Positions 62,639-64,000 of a DNA stretch of 64,000 bases are shown here, piece after piece (within the stretch, counting starts at the first letter, position 1; every line of letters starts with the position of its first letter). The stretch lies in the NCBI RefSeq assembly GCF_014189535.1, contig NZ_CP050304.1, forward strand, positions 124,001-188,000, read 5' to 3'. The notes beneath the pieces were generated by a model. It was not told where the DNA came from and ran no database searches. It saw nothing but the letters and a program-made list of their open reading frames with translations. The position numbers and the translations under genes were made by a program. The DNA comes from Rhizobium lusitanum (lineage in GTDB: Bacteria > Pseudomonadota > Alphaproteobacteria > Rhizobiales > Rhizobiaceae).

Positions 62639-64000
62639 ATGGGAAGGCAGTCAGTGCTCATAGCGACCGGCATTTCCAAGCAGTACGGTGGCGTTTTCGC
62701 TCTGGACAATGTTGGCTTTGAGTTAGTGGCGGGCGAAATTCACGGCCTTTGCGGGGAAAACGGCGCCGGCAAGAGCACGCTCGTCAAAATCCTGGGTGGC
62801 CTCGTTGAGCCGAGCAGCGGAGAACTTACGATAGACGGTCATGGCGTCGTGCTCGGCAGGCGAATTGACCCCTCGCTCATCACGATCGTCCATCAAGAGC
62901 TGTCCATCCTCCCGCATCTGAGTGTGCTCGACAATATCGTCATCGGAATGCAGGACAAAAGCATGCTGTACCTGCGAAAGCGTTATGTTGCGCGGGTGAA
63001 GCACCATCTTTCCGCGGTCGGACTTGATCATGTCGATCCATGGTCACGTGCCGGCGGTCTCTCCCTTGCGGAGCGTCAGTTGGTGGAGATTGCCCGAGGC
63101 CTTGCGAGCGGCGCCAAGGTCTTGCTGCTCGACGAGCCTACGGCCACCCTTTCCGATGCAGAGATCGAAAAAGTTTTCGCCGTCATGCGCAAGCTGAAGG
63201 ATGGCGGAACGACCATGGTCATCATCAGCCACCGGCTTGATGAAATTTTTGCAATAACGGATCGCGTCACGGTGTTCAGGAGTGGGCGGCACATCTTCAC
63301 CCGCGATACCGCCGCACTGACCGGGCCAGAACTTGTTCGCGCCATGCTCGGCCACGATGTCGAGCGTGGCGTGGAGCGGCCGGTCCGTGCAACTGGCAAA
63401 TGCCGACTTGCCCTGGAAAAGGCCGAGGTCGCGGGGGCCTACGAGCCCTGTGATCTCACCTTCGCGGAAGGCGAGATCGTGGCCATTGTCGGTCAGCTTG
63501 GCTCGGGCGCTGACGTCATCCTGAAATCGCTTGCCGGCCTGGCGCCTCTTACCACCGGCGCCCTGCGGATCGACGGGCGGCTCGAAGAGCTGTACTCCAT
63601 TCGGGATGCGGCGTCACAGGCAATAGCCTATGTGCCGGAAGACCGCGCCGCGAAAGGCGTGTTTCTCGATGCTCCTATCGGCGTTAATCTGACGTCGCAT
63701 TCCCTCGCCGATCTCTCCCGGGGAGGCGTGATCTCAAGAAGGCGAGATCGAAAGCGCACCCGGGAACTGGCTGAAGCTCTCACGATTGATCCCCGCCGAA
63801 CGCTGGAAAACGTCTCGGTTCTGAGTGGCGGCAATCAGCAGAAGGTGGCTCTGGGCAAAGCGATTGCTCCGGCCCCGGACGTCCTGCTTCTCAACGAACC
63901 GACGCGCGGGGTCGATATCGGTGCGAGAGCCGATATCTACGACCGCCTCCGCCGGAGGGCGGACGCGGGTCTGTCGATCATCTTCTATTCGACTGATCTC
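62639..64000 (+). CDS. CUT2-type sugar ABC transporter ATP-binding protein (partial, runs off the right edge)
   Basis: Double-ATPase subunit of an RbsA/MglA-type importer. From the ATG at 62639 (MGRQSVLIATGISKQYGGVF; GAGGA eight bases upstream) 454 codons are open to the window end. Domain 1 has Walker A GENGAGKST, Q-loop IVHQELSILP, LSLAERQLVEIARGLA and LLLDEPTATLS. Domain 2 has the degenerate P-loop GQLGSGADV usual in this family, YVPEDRAAKGVFL, LSGGNQQKVALGKAI and LLLNEPTRGVDIGA. About 40-50 residues should remain beyond the edge, with permease genes probably following. Confidence 0.93.
   Translation, partial: MGRQSVLIATGISKQYGGVFALDNVGFELVAGEIHGLCGENGAGKSTLVKILGGLVEPSSGELTIDGHGVVLGRRIDPSLITIVHQELSILPHLSVLDNIVIGMQDKSMLYLRKRYVARVKHHLSAVGLDHVDPWSRAGGLSLAERQLVEIARGLASGAKVLLLDEPTATLSDAEIEKVFAVMRKLKDGGTTMVIISHRLDEIFAITDRVTVFRSGRHIFTRDTAALTGPELVRAMLGHDVERGVERPVRATGKCRLALEKAEVAGAYEPCDLTFAEGEIVAIVGQLGSGADVILKSLAGLAPLTTGALRIDGRLEELYSIRDAASQAIAYVPEDRAAKGVFLDAPIGVNLTSHSLADLSRGGVISRRRDRKRTRELAEALTIDPRRTLENVSVLSGGNQQKVALGKAIAPAPDVLLLNEPTRGVDIGARADIYDRLRRRADAGLSIIFYSTDL

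Noticed and set aside
1..64000. CRISPR arrays, tRNA or rRNA genes
   Set aside because: No regularly spaced direct repeats and no tRNA- or rRNA-like sequence were noticed; a tRNA search program would be needed to exclude a single tRNA gene firmly.

Overview
The window looks like part of a large repABC plasmid (or chromid) from the Rhizobiales, most plausibly Rhizobiaceae of the Agrobacterium/Rhizobium type. The left end carries repB and repA on the minus strand with a counter-transcribed RNA, divergent from a traI-trb conjugation operon in the order traI-B-C-D-E-J-K-L-F-G-H-I known from Ti and rhizobial plasmids. Two tra-box-like palindromes lie between repA and traI, the layout in which quorum sensing couples conjugation to plasmid copy number. 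repC, traR, oriT and the tra processing genes are not in the window. All assignments were made by reading translations and recognising motifs; no database search was run.

Layout: (1) 1-13115, replication/partition and mating-pair formation. (2) 13116-14853, one unknown gene and non-coding or decayed DNA. (3) 14854-21384, a LacI-type regulator with two palindromic operators and a CUT2-type sugar ABC importer with a SIS-domain isomerase; the ATPase gene is frameshifted. (4) 21388-22132, a patch of gene remnants (epimerase, IS21-type transposase, tannase/feruloyl esterase). (5) 22133-26883, an unknown gene and an RND efflux adaptor/pump pair whose adaptor gene is frameshifted. (6) 27440-31164, a compact peptide-export system: a C39-peptidase ABC exporter, an HlyD-type adaptor and a 79-residue precursor with a double-glycine leader. 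(7) 31532-34657, an acyl-CoA ligase, a TetR regulator, a decayed etfA and a truncated PQQ-dehydrogenase anchor. (8) 34955-52913, a large catabolic island. (9) 53139-54300, an IS5-type remnant against a truncated NCS1 permease. (10) 54695-60924, a CUT1 sugar importer with an EthD protein and a GH3 glycosidase. (11) 61350-64000, an AraC regulator and the start of another CUT2 ATPase that runs off the right edge.

The catabolic island reads as a route for an alicyclic or terpenoid-like compound. A P450 with its own ferredoxin and ferredoxin reductase would hydroxylate the ring, SDR dehydrogenases would give the ketone, a Baeyer-Villiger monooxygenase would make the lactone and an HSL-type esterase would open it. 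An acyl-CoA ligase, acyl-CoA dehydrogenase and enoyl-CoA hydratase would then degrade the chain. A 2-oxoacid/acetoin-type dehydrogenase (E1 alpha, E1 beta, E2, no E3) is interleaved with these genes, and an OprB-like porin may bring in the substrate. The substrate itself cannot be read from the sequence.

The best candidate for an undescribed system is the double-glycine peptide and its exporter. The mature product would be a cysteine-free, Ser/Gly/Phe-rich peptide of 61 residues with alternating polar and aromatic positions, and no immunity gene is recognisable nearby. Three apparent single-base frameshifts, two in homopolymers and one in a GCC-repeat tract (trbJ, the CUT2 ATPase, the RND adaptor), should be checked against raw reads before those genes are called broken.
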